A stretch of 64,000 bases of DNA, from positions 62,001-126,000 of the forward strand of contig JARPUW010000274.1 of assembly GCA_030533445.1 (NCBI GenBank). Direction: 5' to 3'. The translations under genes were made by a program, and so were the position numbers. Below are positions 34,173-46,208 of this stretch, piece after piece. The notes under the pieces are model-generated. The model made no database searches. It saw nothing but the letters and a program-made list of their open reading frames with translations, and was not told the origin of the DNA. The DNA comes from Cyprinodon diabolis (taxonomy: Eukaryota > Chordata > Actinopteri > Cyprinodontiformes > Cyprinodontidae). Positions within the stretch are counted from its first letter, which is position 1. Every line of letters begins with the position of its first letter.

Positions 34173-37100
34173 TTTCTCTGTTACAACTCCAGAGGCCAAA
34201 ATGGCATTATCTCACTGTGAAAAGAGCGTTTTGGCCTCAACTTCTGATTTGAAGCTTGGAACCAAAAACATCTGCTCAAATCTACTTTATATTGTTAGTT
34301 TTCAGCTCTAGATGATTGCCAGAAAAGATCATGGCTGTATCATTAATGGTTTGTTTGTTACAACTCCAGAGGCCAAAATGGCATTATCTCACTGTGAAAA
34401 GAGCGTTTTGGCCTCAACTTCTGATTTGAAGCTTGGAACCAAAAACATCTGCTCAAATCTACTTTATATTGTTAGTTTTCAGCTCTAGGTGATTGCCAGA
34501 AAAGATCATGGCTGTATCATTAATGGTTTGTCTGTTACAACTCCAGAGGCCAAAATGGCATTATCTCACTGTGAAAAGAGCGTTTTGGCCTCAACTTCTG
34601 ATTTGAAGGTTGGAACCAAAAACATCTGCTCAAATCTACTTTATATTGTTAGTTTTCAGCTCTAGGTGATTGCCAGAAAAGATCATGGCTGTATCATTAA
34701 TGGTTTGTCTGTTACAACTCCAGAGGCCAAAATGGCCTTTTCTCACTGTGAAAAGAGCGTTTTGGCCTCAACTTCTGATTTGAAGCTTGGAACCAAAAAC
34801 ATCTGCTCAAATCTACTTTATATTGTTAGTTTTCAGCTCTAGATGATTGCCAGAAAAGATCATGGCTGTATCATTAATGGTTTGTCTGTTACAACTCCAG
34901 AGGCCAAAATGGCATTATCTCACTGTGAAAAGAGCGTTTTGGCCTCAACTTCTGATTTGAAGCTTGGAACCAAAAACATCTGCTCAAATCTACTTTATAT
35001 TGTTAGTTTTCAGCTCTAGATGATTGCCAGAAAAGATCATGGCTGTATCATTAATGGTTTGTTTGTTACAACTCCAGAGGCCAAAATGGCATTATCTCAC
35101 TGTGAAAAGAGCGTTTTGGCCTCATCTTCTGATTTGAAGCTTGGAACCAAAAACATCTGCTCAAATCTACTTTATATTGTTAGTTTTCAGCTCTAGATGA
35201 TTGCCAGAAAAGATCATGGCTGTATCATTAAAGGTTTGTCTGTTACAACTCCAGAGGCCAAAATGGCATTATCTCACTGTGAAAAGAGCGTTTTGGCCTC
35301 AACTTCTGATTTGAAGCTTGGAACCAAAAACATCTGCTCAAATCTACTTTATATTGTTAGTTTTCAGCTCTAGGTGATTGCCAGAAAAGATCATGGCTGT
35401 ATCATTAATGGTTTGTCTGTTACAACTCCAGAGGCCAAAATGGCATTATCTCACTGTGAAAAGAGCGTTTTGGCCTCAACTTCTGATTTGAAGGTTGGAA
35501 CCAAAAACATCTGCTCAAATCTACTTTATATTGTTAGTTTTCAGCTCTAGGTGATTGCCAGAAAAGATCATGGCTGTATCATTAATGGTTTGTCTGTTAC
35601 AACTCCAGAGGCCAAAATGGCATTATCTCACTGTGAAAAGAGCGTTTTGGCCTCAACTTCTGATTTGAAGCTTGGAACCAAAAACATCTGCTCAAATCTA
35701 TTTTATATTGTTAGTTTTCAGCTCTAGATGATTGCCAGAAAAGATCATGGCTGTATCATTAATGGTTTGTCTGTTACAACTCCAGAGGCCAAAATGGCCT
35801 TTTCTCACTGTGAAAAGAGCGTTTTGGCCTCAACTTCTGATTTGAAGCTTGGAACCAAAAACATCTGCTCAAATCTACTTTATATTGTTAGTTTTCAGCT
35901 CTAGATGATTGCCAGAAAAGATCATGGCTGTATCATTAATGGTTTGTCTGTTACAACTCCAGAGGCCAAAATGGCATTATCTCACTGTGAAAAGAGCGTT
36001 TTGGCCTCAACTTCTGATTTGAAGCTTGGAACCAAAAACATCTGCTCAAATCTACTTTATATTGTTAGTTTTCAGCTCTAGATGATTGCCAGAAAAGATC
36101 ATGGCTGTATCATTAATGGTTTGTCTGTTACAACTCCAGAGGCCAAAATGGCATTATCTCACTGTGAAAAGAGCGTTTTGGCCTCAACTTCTGATTTGAA
36201 GCTTGGAACCAAAAACATCTGCTCAAATCTACTTTATATTGTTAGTTTTCAGCTCTAGATGATTGCCAGAAAAGATCATGGCTGTATCATTAATGGTTTG
36301 TCTGTTACAACTCCAGAGGCCAAAATGGCCTTATCTCACTGTGAAAAGAGCGTTTTGGCCTCAACTTCTGATTTGAAGCTTGGAACCAAAAACATCTGCT
36401 AAAATCTACTTTATATTGTTAGTTTTCAGCTCTAGATGATTGCCAGAAAAGATCATGGCTGTATCATTAATGGTTTGTCTGTTACAACTCCAGAGGCCAA
36501 AATGGCCTTTTCTAACTGTGAAAAGAGCGTTTTGGCCTCAACTTCTGATTTGAAGCTTGGAACCAAAAACATCTGCTCAAATCTACTTTATATTGTTAGT
36601 TTTCAGCTCTAGATGATTGCCAGAAAAGATCATGGCTGTATCATTAATGGTTTTTCTGTTACAACTCCAGAGGCCAAAATGGCCTTATCTCACTGTGAAA
36701 AGAGCGTTTTGGCCTCAACTTCTGATTTGAAGCTTGGAACCAAAAACATCTGCTCAAATCTACTTTATATTGTTAGTTTTCAGCTCTAGGTGATTGCCAG
36801 AAAAGATCATGGCTGTATCATTAATGGTTTGTCTGTTACAACTCCAGAGGCCAAAATGGCATTATCTCACTGTGAAAAGAGCGTTTTGGCCTCAACTTCT
36901 GATTCGAAGCTTGGAACCAAAAACATCTGCTCAAATCTACTTTATATTGTTAGTTTTCAGCTCTAGATGATTGCCAGAAAAGATCATGGCTGTATCATTA
37001 ATGGTTTGTCTGTTACAACTCCAGAGGCCAAAATGGCCTTTTCTCACTGTGAAAAGAGCGTTTTGGCCTCAACTTCTGATTTGAAGCTTGGAACCAAAAA

Positions 37101-37358
37101 CATCTGCTCAAATCTACTTTATATTGTTAGTTTTCAGCTCTAGATGATTGCCAGAAAAGATCATGGCTGTATCATTAATGGTTTGTCTGTTACAACTCCA
37201 GAGGCCAAAATGGCCTTTTCTCACTGTGAAAAGAGCGTTTTGGCCTCAACTTCTGATTTGAAGCTTGGAACCAAAAACATCTGCTCAAATCTACTTTATA
37301 TTGTTAGTTTTCAGCTCTAGATGATTGCCAGAAAAGATCATGGCTGTATCATTAATGG
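34173..37358 (+). repeat. 18-monomer unit (3,186 bp), first GAAGGTT-bearing HOR
   Basis: Bounded by TTTCTCTG at 34,173 and 37,359, a distance of exactly 18 monomers. Order: TTTCTCTG; TGTTTG; GTG/GAAGGTT (34,605); GTG/CCTTTTC; CATTATC; TGTTTG/TCATCTTC; ATTAAAGG; GTG/GAAGGTT; GTG/CTATTTTAT; CCTTTTC; CATTATC twice; CCTTATC/TGCTAAAAT; TCTAACTG; TTTTTCTG; GTG/GATTCG; CCTTTTC twice. Compared with the later 22-mers it lacks a 4-monomer piece that includes the CCAGGGG/GAAGCGT monomer. GAAGGTT removes the HindIII site and is not seen left of 34.6 kb. Confidence 0.85.
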
Positions 37359-40300
37359 TTTCTCTGTTACAACTCCAGAGGCCAAAATGGCATTATCTCA
37401 CTGTGAAAAGAGCGTTTTGGCCTCAACTTCTGATTTGAAGCTTGGAACCAAAAACATCTGCTCAAATCTACTTTATATTGTTAGTTTTCAGCTCTAGATG
37501 ATTGCCAGAAAAGATCATGGCTGTATCATTAATGGTTTGTTTGTTACAACTCCAGAGGCCAAAATGGCATTATCTCACTGTGAAAAGAGCGTTTTGGCCT
37601 CAACTTCTGATTTGAAGCTTGGAACCAAAAACATCTGCTCAAATCTACTTTATATTGTTAGTTTTCAGCTCTAGGTGATTGCCAGAAAAGATCATGGCTG
37701 TATCATTAATGGTTTGTCTGTTACAACTCCAGAGGCCAAAATGGCATTATCTCACTGTGAAAAGAGCGTTTTGGCCTCAACTTCTGATTTGAAGGTTGGA
37801 ACCAAAAACATCTGCTCAAATCTACTTTATATTGTTAGTTTTCAGCTCTAGGTGATTGCCAGAAAAGATCATGGCTGTATCATTAATGGTTTGTTTGTTA
37901 CAACTCCAGAGGCCAAAATGGCATTATCTCACTGTGAAAAGAGCGTTTTGGCCTCAACTTCTGATTTGAAGCTTGGAACCAAAAACATCTGCTCAAATCT
38001 ACTTTATATTGTTAGTTTTCAGCTCTAGGTGATTGCCAGAAAAGATCATGGCTGTATGATTAATGGTTTGTCTGTTACAACTCCAGAGGCCAAAATGGCA
38101 TTATCTCACTGTGAAAAGAGCGTTTTGGCCTCAACTTCTGATTTGAAGGTTGGAACCAAAAACATCTGCTCAAATCTACTTTATATTGTTAGTTTTCAGC
38201 TCTAGGTGATTGCCAGAAAAGATCATGGCTGTATCATTAATGGTTTGTCTGTTACAACTCCAGAGGCCAAAATGGCCTTTTCTCACTGTGAAAAGAGCGT
38301 TTTGGCCTCAACTTCTGATTTGAAGCTTGGAACCAAAAACATCTGCTCAAATCTACTTTATATTGTTAGTTTTCAGCTCTAGATGATTGCCAGAAAAGAT
38401 CATGGCTGTATCATTAATGGTTTGTCTGTTACAACTCCAGAGGCCAAAATGGCATTATCTCACTGTGAAAAGAGCGTTTTGGCCTCAACTTCTGATTTGA
38501 AGCTTGGAACCAAAAACATCTGCTCAAATCTACTTTATATTGTTAGTTTTCAGCTCTAGATGATTGCCAGAAAAGATCATGGCTGTATCATTAATGGTTT
38601 GTTTGTTACAACTCCAGAGGCCAAAATGGCATTATCTCACTGTGAAAAGAGCGTTTTGGCCTCATCTTCTGATTTGAAGCTTGGAACCAAAAACATCTGC
38701 TCAAATCTACTTTATATTGTTAGTTTTCAGCTCTAGATGATTGCCAGAAAAGATCATGGCTGTATCATTAAAGGTTTGTCTGTTACAACTCCAGAGGCCA
38801 AAATGGCATTATCTCACTGTGAAAAGAGCGTTTTGGCCTCAACTTCTGATTTGAAGCTTGGAACCAAAAACATCTGCTCAAATCTACTTTATATTGTTAG
38901 TTTTCAGCTCTAGGTGATTGCCAGAAAAGATCATGGCTGTATCATTAATGGTTTGTCTGTTACAACTCCAGAGGCCAAAATGGCATTATCTCACTGTGAA
39001 AAGAGCGTTTTGGCCTCAACTTCTGATTTGAAGGTTGGAACCAAAAACATCTGCTCAAATCTACTTTATATTGTTAGTTTTCAGCTCTAGGTGATTGCCA
39101 GAAAAGATCATGGCTGTATCATTAATGGTTTGTCTGTTACAACTCCAGAGGCCAAAATGGCATTATCTCACTGTGAAAAGAGCGTTTTGGCCTCAACTTC
39201 TGATTTGAAGCTTGGAACCAAAAACATCTGCTCAAATCTATTTTATATTGTTAGTTTTCAGCTCTAGATGATTGCCAGAAAAGATCATGGCTGTATCATT
39301 AATGGTTTGTCTGTTACAACTCCAGAGGCCAAAATGGCCTTTTCTCACTGTGAAAAGAGCGTTTTGGCCTCAACTTCTGATTTGAAGCTTGGAACCAAAA
39401 ACATCTGCTCAAATCTACTTTATATTGTTAGTTTTCAGCTCTAGATGATTGCCAGAAAAGATCATGGCTGTATCATTAAAGGTTTGTCTGTTACAACTCC
39501 AGAGGCCAAAATGGCATTATCTCACTGTGAAAACAGCGTTTTGGCCTCAACTTCTGATTTGAAGCTTGGAACCAAAAACATCTGCTCAAATCTACTTTAT
39601 ATTGTTAGTTTTCAGCTCTAGGTGATTGCCAGAAAAGATCATGGCTGTATCATTAATGGTTTGTCTGTTACAACTCCAGAGGCCAAAATGGCATTATCTC
39701 ACTGTGAAAAGAGCGTTTTGGCCTCAACTTCTGATTTGAAGCTTGGAACCAAAAACATCTGCTCAAATCTACTTTATATTGTTAGTTTTCAGCTCTAGGT
39801 GATTGCCAGAAAAGATCATGGCTGTATCATTAATGGTTTGTCTGTTACAACTCCAGAGGCCAAAATGGCATTATCTCACTGTGAAAAGAGCGTTTTGGCC
39901 TCAACTTCTGATTTGAAGCTTGGAACCAAAAACATCTGCTCAAATCTATTTTATATTGTTAGTTTTCAGCTCTAGATGATTGCCAGAAAAGATCATGGCT
40001 GTATCATTAATGGTTTGTCTGTTACAACTCCAGAGGCCAAAATGGCCTTTTCTCACTGTGAAAAGAGCGTTTTGGCCTCAACTTCTGATTTGAAGCTTGG
40101 AACCAAAAACATCTGCTCAAATCTACTTTATATTGTTAGTTTTCAGCTCTAGATGATTGCCAGAAAAGATCATGGCTGTATCATTAATGGTTTGTCTGTT
40201 ACAACTCCAGAGGCCAAAATGGCATTATCTCACTGTGAAAAGAGCATTTTGGCCTCAACTTCTGATTTGAAGCTTGGAACCAAAAACATCTGCTCAAATC

Positions 40301-42314
40301 TACTTTATATTGTTAGTTTTCAGCTCTAGATGATTGCCAGAAAAGATCATGGCTGTATCATTAATGGTTTGTCTGTTACAACTCCAGAGGCCAAAATGGC
40401 ATTATCTCACTGTGAAAAGAGCGTTTTGGCCTCAACTTCTGATTTGAAGCTTGGAACCAAAAACATCTGCTCAAATCTACTTTATATTGTTAGTTTTCAG
40501 CTCTAGATGATTGCCAGAAAAGATCATGGCTGTATCATTAATGGTTTGTCTGTTACAACTCCAGAGGCCAAAATGGCCTTTTCTAACTGTGAAAAGAGCG
40601 TTTTGGCCTCAACTTCTGATTTGAAGCTTGGAACCAAAAACATCTGCTCAAATCTACTTTATATTGTTAGTTTTCAGCTCTAGATGATTGCCAGAAAAGA
40701 TCATGGCTGTATCATTAATGGTTTTTCTGTTACAACTCCAGAGGCCAAAATGGCCTTATCTCACTGTGAAAAGAGCGTTTTGGCCTCAACTTCTGATTTG
40801 AAGCTTGGAACCAAAAACATCTGCTAAAATCTACTTTATATTGTTAGTTTTCAGCTCTAGGTGATTGCCAGAAAAGATCATGGCTGTATCATTAATGGTT
40901 TGTCTGTTACAACTCCAGAGGCCAAAATGGCATTATCTCACTGTGAAAAGAGCGTTTTGGCCTCAACTTCTGATTTGAAGCTTGGAACCAAAAACATCTG
41001 CTCAAATCTACTTTATATTGTTAGTTTTCAGCTCTAGATGATTGCCAGAAAAGATCATGGCTGTATCATTAATGGTTTGTTTGTTACAACTCCAGAGGCC
41101 AAAATGGCATTATCTCACTGTGAAAAGAGCGTTTTGGCCTCATCTTCTGATTTGAAGCTTGGAACCAAAAACATCTGCTCAAATCTACTTTATATTGTTA
41201 GTTTTCAGCTCTAGATGATTGCCAGAAAAGATCATGGCTGTATCATTAATGGTTTGTCTGTTACAACTCCAGAGGCCAAAATGGCCTTTTCTCACTGTGA
41301 AAAGAGCGTTTTGGCCTCAACTTCTGATTTGAAGCTTGGAACCAAAAACATCTGCTCAAATCTACTTTATATTGTTAGTTTTCAGCTCTAGATGATTGCC
41401 AGAAAAGATCATGGCTGTATCATTAATGGTTTGTTTGTTACAACTCCAGGGGCCAAAATGGCATTATCTCACTGTGAAAAGAGCGTTTTGGCCTCATCTT
41501 CTGATTTGAAGCGTGGAACCAAAAACATCTGCCCAAATCTACTTTATATTGTTAGTGTTCAGCTCTAGATGATTGCCAGAAAAGATCATGGCTGTATCAT
41601 TAATGGTTTGTCTGTTACAACTCCAGAGGCCAAAATGGCATTATCTCACTGTGAAAACAGCGTTTTGGCCTCAACTTCTGATTTGAAGCTTGGAACCAAA
41701 AACATCTGCTCAAATCTACTTTATATTGTTAGTTTTCAGCTCTAGGTGATTGCCAGAAAAGATCATGGCTGTATCATTAATGGTTTGTCTGTTACAACTC
41801 CAGAGGCCAAAATGGCATTATCTCACTGTGAAAAGAGCGTTTTGGCCTCAACTTCTGATTCGAAGCTTGGAACCAAAAACATCTGCTCAAATCTACTTTA
41901 TATTGTTAGTTTTCAGCTCTAGATGATTGCCAGAAAAGATCATGGCTGTATCATTAATGGTTTGTCTGTTACAACTCCAGAGGCCAAAATGGCCTTTTCT
42001 CACTGTGAAAAGAGCGTTTTGGCCTCAACTTCTGATTTGAAGCTTGGAACCAAAAACATCTGCTCAAATCTACTTTATATTGTTAGTTTTCAGCTCTAGA
42101 TGATTGCCAGAAAAGATCATGGCTGTATCATTAATGGTTTGTCTGTTACAACTCCAGAGGCCAAAATGGCCTTTTCTCACTGTGAAAAGAGCGTTTTGGC
42201 CTCAACTTCTGATTTGAAGCTTGGAACCAAAAACATCTGCTCAAATCTACTTTATATTGTTAGTTTTCAGCTCTAGATGATTGCCAGAAAAGATCATGGC
42301 TGTATCATTAATGG
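37359..42314 (+). repeat. 28-monomer mosaic unit (4,956 bp)
   Basis: From TTTCTCTG at 37,359 to TTTCTCTG at 42,315 is exactly 28 monomers. It opens like the 18-mer but has two extra monomers near 37,850-38,200 (one TGTTTG, one with the GTATGATT variant otherwise seen near 516, 10,256 and 19,820). After the CTATTTTAT/CCTTTTC monomers (about 39,240-39,440) it switches to old-type sequence: ATTAAAGG with GAAAACAGC (about 39,478-39,535), a second CTATTTTAT, GAGCATTTT (about 40,241), CCTTTTC before CCAGGGG (41,446). It then closes with GATTCG and two CCTTTTC monomers. An isolated GAAAACAGC occurs near 41,656 outside its usual haplotype. Confidence 0.82.
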
Positions 42315-45300
42315 TTTCTCTGTTACAACTCCAGAGGCCAAAATGGCATTATCTCACTGTGAAAAGAGCGTTTTGGCCTCAACTTCTGATTTGAAGCTTG
42401 GAACCAAAAACATCTGCTCAAATCTACTTTATATTGTTAGTTTTCAGCTCTAGATGATTGCCAGAAAAGATCATGGCTGTATCATTAATGGTTTGTTTGT
42501 TACAACTCCAGAGGCCAAAATGGCATTATCTCACTGTGAAAAGAGCGTTTTGGCCTCAACTTCTGATTTGAAGCTTGGAACCAAAAACATCTGCTCAAAT
42601 CTACTTTATATTGTTAGTTTTCAGCTCTAGGTGATTGCCAGAAAAGATCATGGCTGTATCATTAATGGTTTGTCTGTTACAACTCCAGAGGCCAAAATGG
42701 CATTATCTCACTGTGAAAAGAGCGTTTTGGCCTCAACTTCTGATTTGAAGGTTGGAACCAAAAACATCTGCTCAAATCTACTTTATATTGTTAGTTTTCA
42801 GCTCTAGGTGATTGCCAGAAAAGATCATGGCTGTATCATTAATGGTTTGTCTGTTACAACTCCAGAGGCCAAAATGGCCTTTTCTCACTGTGAAAAGAGC
42901 GTTTTGGCCTCAACTTCTGATTTGAAGCTTGGAACCAAAAACATCTGCTCAAATCTACTTTATATTGTTAGTTTTCAGCTCTAGATGATTGCCAGAAAAG
43001 ATCATGGCTGTATCATTAATGGTTTGTCTGTTACAACTCCAGAGGCCAAAATGGCATTATCTCACTGTGAAAAGAGCGTTTTGGCCTCAACTTCTGATTT
43101 GAAGCTTGGAACCAAAAACATCTGCTCAAATCTACTTTATATTGTTAGTTTTCAGCTCTAGATGATTGCCAGAAAAGATCATGGCTGTATCATTAATGGT
43201 TTGTTTGTTACAACTCCAGAGGCCAAAATGGCATTATCTCACTGTGAAAAGAGCGTTTTGGCCTCATCTTCTGATTTGAAGCTTGGAACCAAAAACATCT
43301 GCTCAAATCTACTTTATATTGTTAGTTTTCAGCTCTAGATGATTGCCAGAAAAGATCATGGCTGTATCATTAAAGGTTTGTCTGTTACAACTCCAGAGGC
43401 CAAAATGGCATTATCTCACTGTGAAAAGAGCGTTTTGGCCTCAACTTCTGATTTGAAGCTTGGAACCAAAAACATCTGCTCAAATCTACTTTATATTGTT
43501 AGTTTTCAGCTCTAGGTGATTGCCAGAAAAGATCATGGCTGTATCATTAATGGTTTGTCTGTTACAACTCCAGAGGCCAAAATGGCATTATCTCACTGTG
43601 AAAAGAGCGTTTTGGCCTCAACTTCTGATTTGAAGGTTGGAACCAAAAACATCTGCTCAAATCTACTTTATATTGTTAGTTTTCAGCTCTAGGTGATTGC
43701 CAGAAAAGATCATGGCTGTATCATTAATGGTTTGTCTGTTACAACTCCAGAGGCCAAAATGGCATTATCTCACTGTGAAAAGAGCGTTTTGGCCTCAACT
43801 TCTGATTTGAAGCTTGGAACCAAAAACATCTGCTCAAATCTATTTTATATTGTTAGTTTTCAGCTCTAGATGATTGCCAGAAAAGATCATGGCTGTATCA
43901 TTAATGGTTTGTCTGTTACAACTCCAGAGGCCAAAATGGCCTTTTCTCACTGTGAAAAGAGCGTTTTGGCCTCAACTTCTGATTTGAAGCTTGGAACCAA
44001 AAACATCTGCTCAAATCTACTTTATATTGTTAGTTTTCAGCTCTAGATGATTGCCAGAAAAGATCATGGCTGTATCATTAATGGTTTGTCTGTTACAACT
44101 CCAGAGGCCAAAATGGCATTATCTCACTGTGAAAAGAGCGTTTTGGCCTCAACTTCTGATTTGAAGCTTGGAACCAAAAACATCTGCTCAAATCTACTTT
44201 ATATTGTTAGTTTTCAGCTCTAGATGATTGCCAGAAAAGATCATGGCTGTATCATTAATGGTTTGTCTGTTACAACTCCAGAGGCCAAAATGGCATTATC
44301 TCACTGTGAAAAGAGCGTTTTGGCCTCAACTTCTGATTTGAAGCTTGGAACCAAAAACATCTGCTCAAATCTACTTTATATTGTTAGTTTTCAGCTCTAG
44401 ATGATTGCCAGAAAAGATCATGGCTGTATCATTAATGGTTTGTCTGTTACAACTCCAGAGGCCAAAATGGCCTTATCTCACTGTGAAAAGAGCGTTTTGG
44501 CCTCAACTTCTGATTTGAAGCTTGGAACCAAAAACATCTGCTAAAATCTACTTTATATTGTTAGTTTTCAGCTCTAGATGATTGCCAGAAAAGATCATGG
44601 CTGTATCATTAATGGTTTGTCTGTTACAACTCCAGAGGCCAAAATGGCCTTTTCTAACTGTGAAAAGAGCGTTTTGGCCTCAACTTCTGATTTGAAGCTT
44701 GGAACCAAAAACATCTGCTCAAATCTACTTTATATTGTTAGTTTTCAGCTCTAGATGATTGCCAGAAAAGATCATGGCTGTATCATTAATGGTTTTTCTG
44801 TTACAACTCCAGAGGCCAAAATGGCCTTATCTCACTGTGAAAAGAGCGTTTTGGCCTCAACTTCTGATTTGAAGCTTGGAACCAAAAACATCTGCTAAAA
44901 TCTACTTTATATTGTTAGTTTTCAGCTCTAGGTGATTGCCAGAAAAGATCATGGCTGTATCATTAATGGTTTGTCTGTTACAACTCCAGAGGCCAAAATG
45001 GCATTATCTCACTGTGAAAAGAGCGTTTTGGCCTCAACTTCTGATTTGAAGCTTGGAACCAAAAACATCTGCTCAAATCTACTTTATATTGTTAGTTTTC
45101 AGCTCTAGATGATTGCCAGAAAAGATCATGGCTGTATCATTAATGGTTTGTTTGTTACAACTCCAGAGGCCAAAATGGCATTATCTCACTGTGAAAAGAG
45201 CGTTTTGGCCTCATCTTCTGATTTGAAGCTTGGAACCAAAAACATCTGCTCAAATCTACTTTATATTGTTAGTTTTCAGCTCTAGATGATTGCCAGAAAA

Positions 45301-46208
45301 GATCATGGCTGTATCATTAATGGTTTGTTTGTTACAACTCCAGGGGCCAAAATGGCATTATCTCACTGTGAAAAGAGCGTTTTGGCCTCATCTTCTGATT
45401 TGAAGCGTGGAACCAAAAACATCTGCCCAAATCTACTTTATATTGTTAGTGTTCAGCTCTAGATGATTGCCAGAAAAGATCATGGCTGTATCATTAATGG
45501 TTTGTCTGTTACAACTCCAGAGGCCAAAATGGCATTATCTCACTGTGAAAAGAGCGTTTTGGCCTCAACTTCTGATTTGAAGCTTGGAACCAAAAACATC
45601 TGCTCAAATCTACTTTATATTGTTAGTTTTCAGCTCTAGGTGATTGCCAGAAAAGATCATGGCTGTATCATTAATGGTTTGTCTGTTACAACTCCAGAGG
45701 CCAAAATGGCATTATCTCACTGTGAAAAGAGCGTTTTGGCCTCAACTTCTGATTCGAAGCTTGGAACCAAAAACATCTGCTCAAATCTACTTTATATTGT
45801 TAGTTTTCAGCTCTAGATGATTGCCAGAAAAGATCATGGCTGTATCATTAATGGTTTGTCTGTTACAACTCCAGAGGCCAAAATGGCCTTTTCTCACTGT
45901 GAAAAGAGCGTTTTGGCCTCAACTTCTGATTTGAAGCTTGGAACCAAAAACATCTGCTCAAATCTACTTTATATTGTTAGTTTTCAGCTCTAGATGATTG
46001 CCAGAAAAGATCATGGCTGTATCATTAATGGTTTGTCTGTTACAACTCCAGAGGCCAAAATGGCCTTTTCTCACTGTGAAAAGAGCGTTTTGGCCTCAAC
46101 TTCTGATTTGAAGCTTGGAACCAAAAACATCTGCTCAAATCTACTTTATATTGTTAGTTTTCAGCTCTAGATGATTGCCAGAAAAGATCATGGCTGTATC
46201 ATTAATGG
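42315..46208 (+). repeat. 22-monomer HOR (3,894 bp), copy 1
   Basis: TTTCTCTG at 42,315 and 46,209, and CCAGGGG at 41,446, 45,340 and 49,234, all give 3,894 bp (22 x 177, no net indel). The unit equals the 18-mer plus a 4-monomer insertion after the TTTTTCTG/TGCTAAAAT monomer: GTG/CATTATC; TGTTTG/TCATCTTC; TGTTTG/CCAGGGG/GAAGCGT; CATTATC. It then returns to GTG/GATTCG and two CCTTTTC monomers. Two GAAGGTT monomers lie five monomers (885 bp) apart in each unit. Confidence 0.87.
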
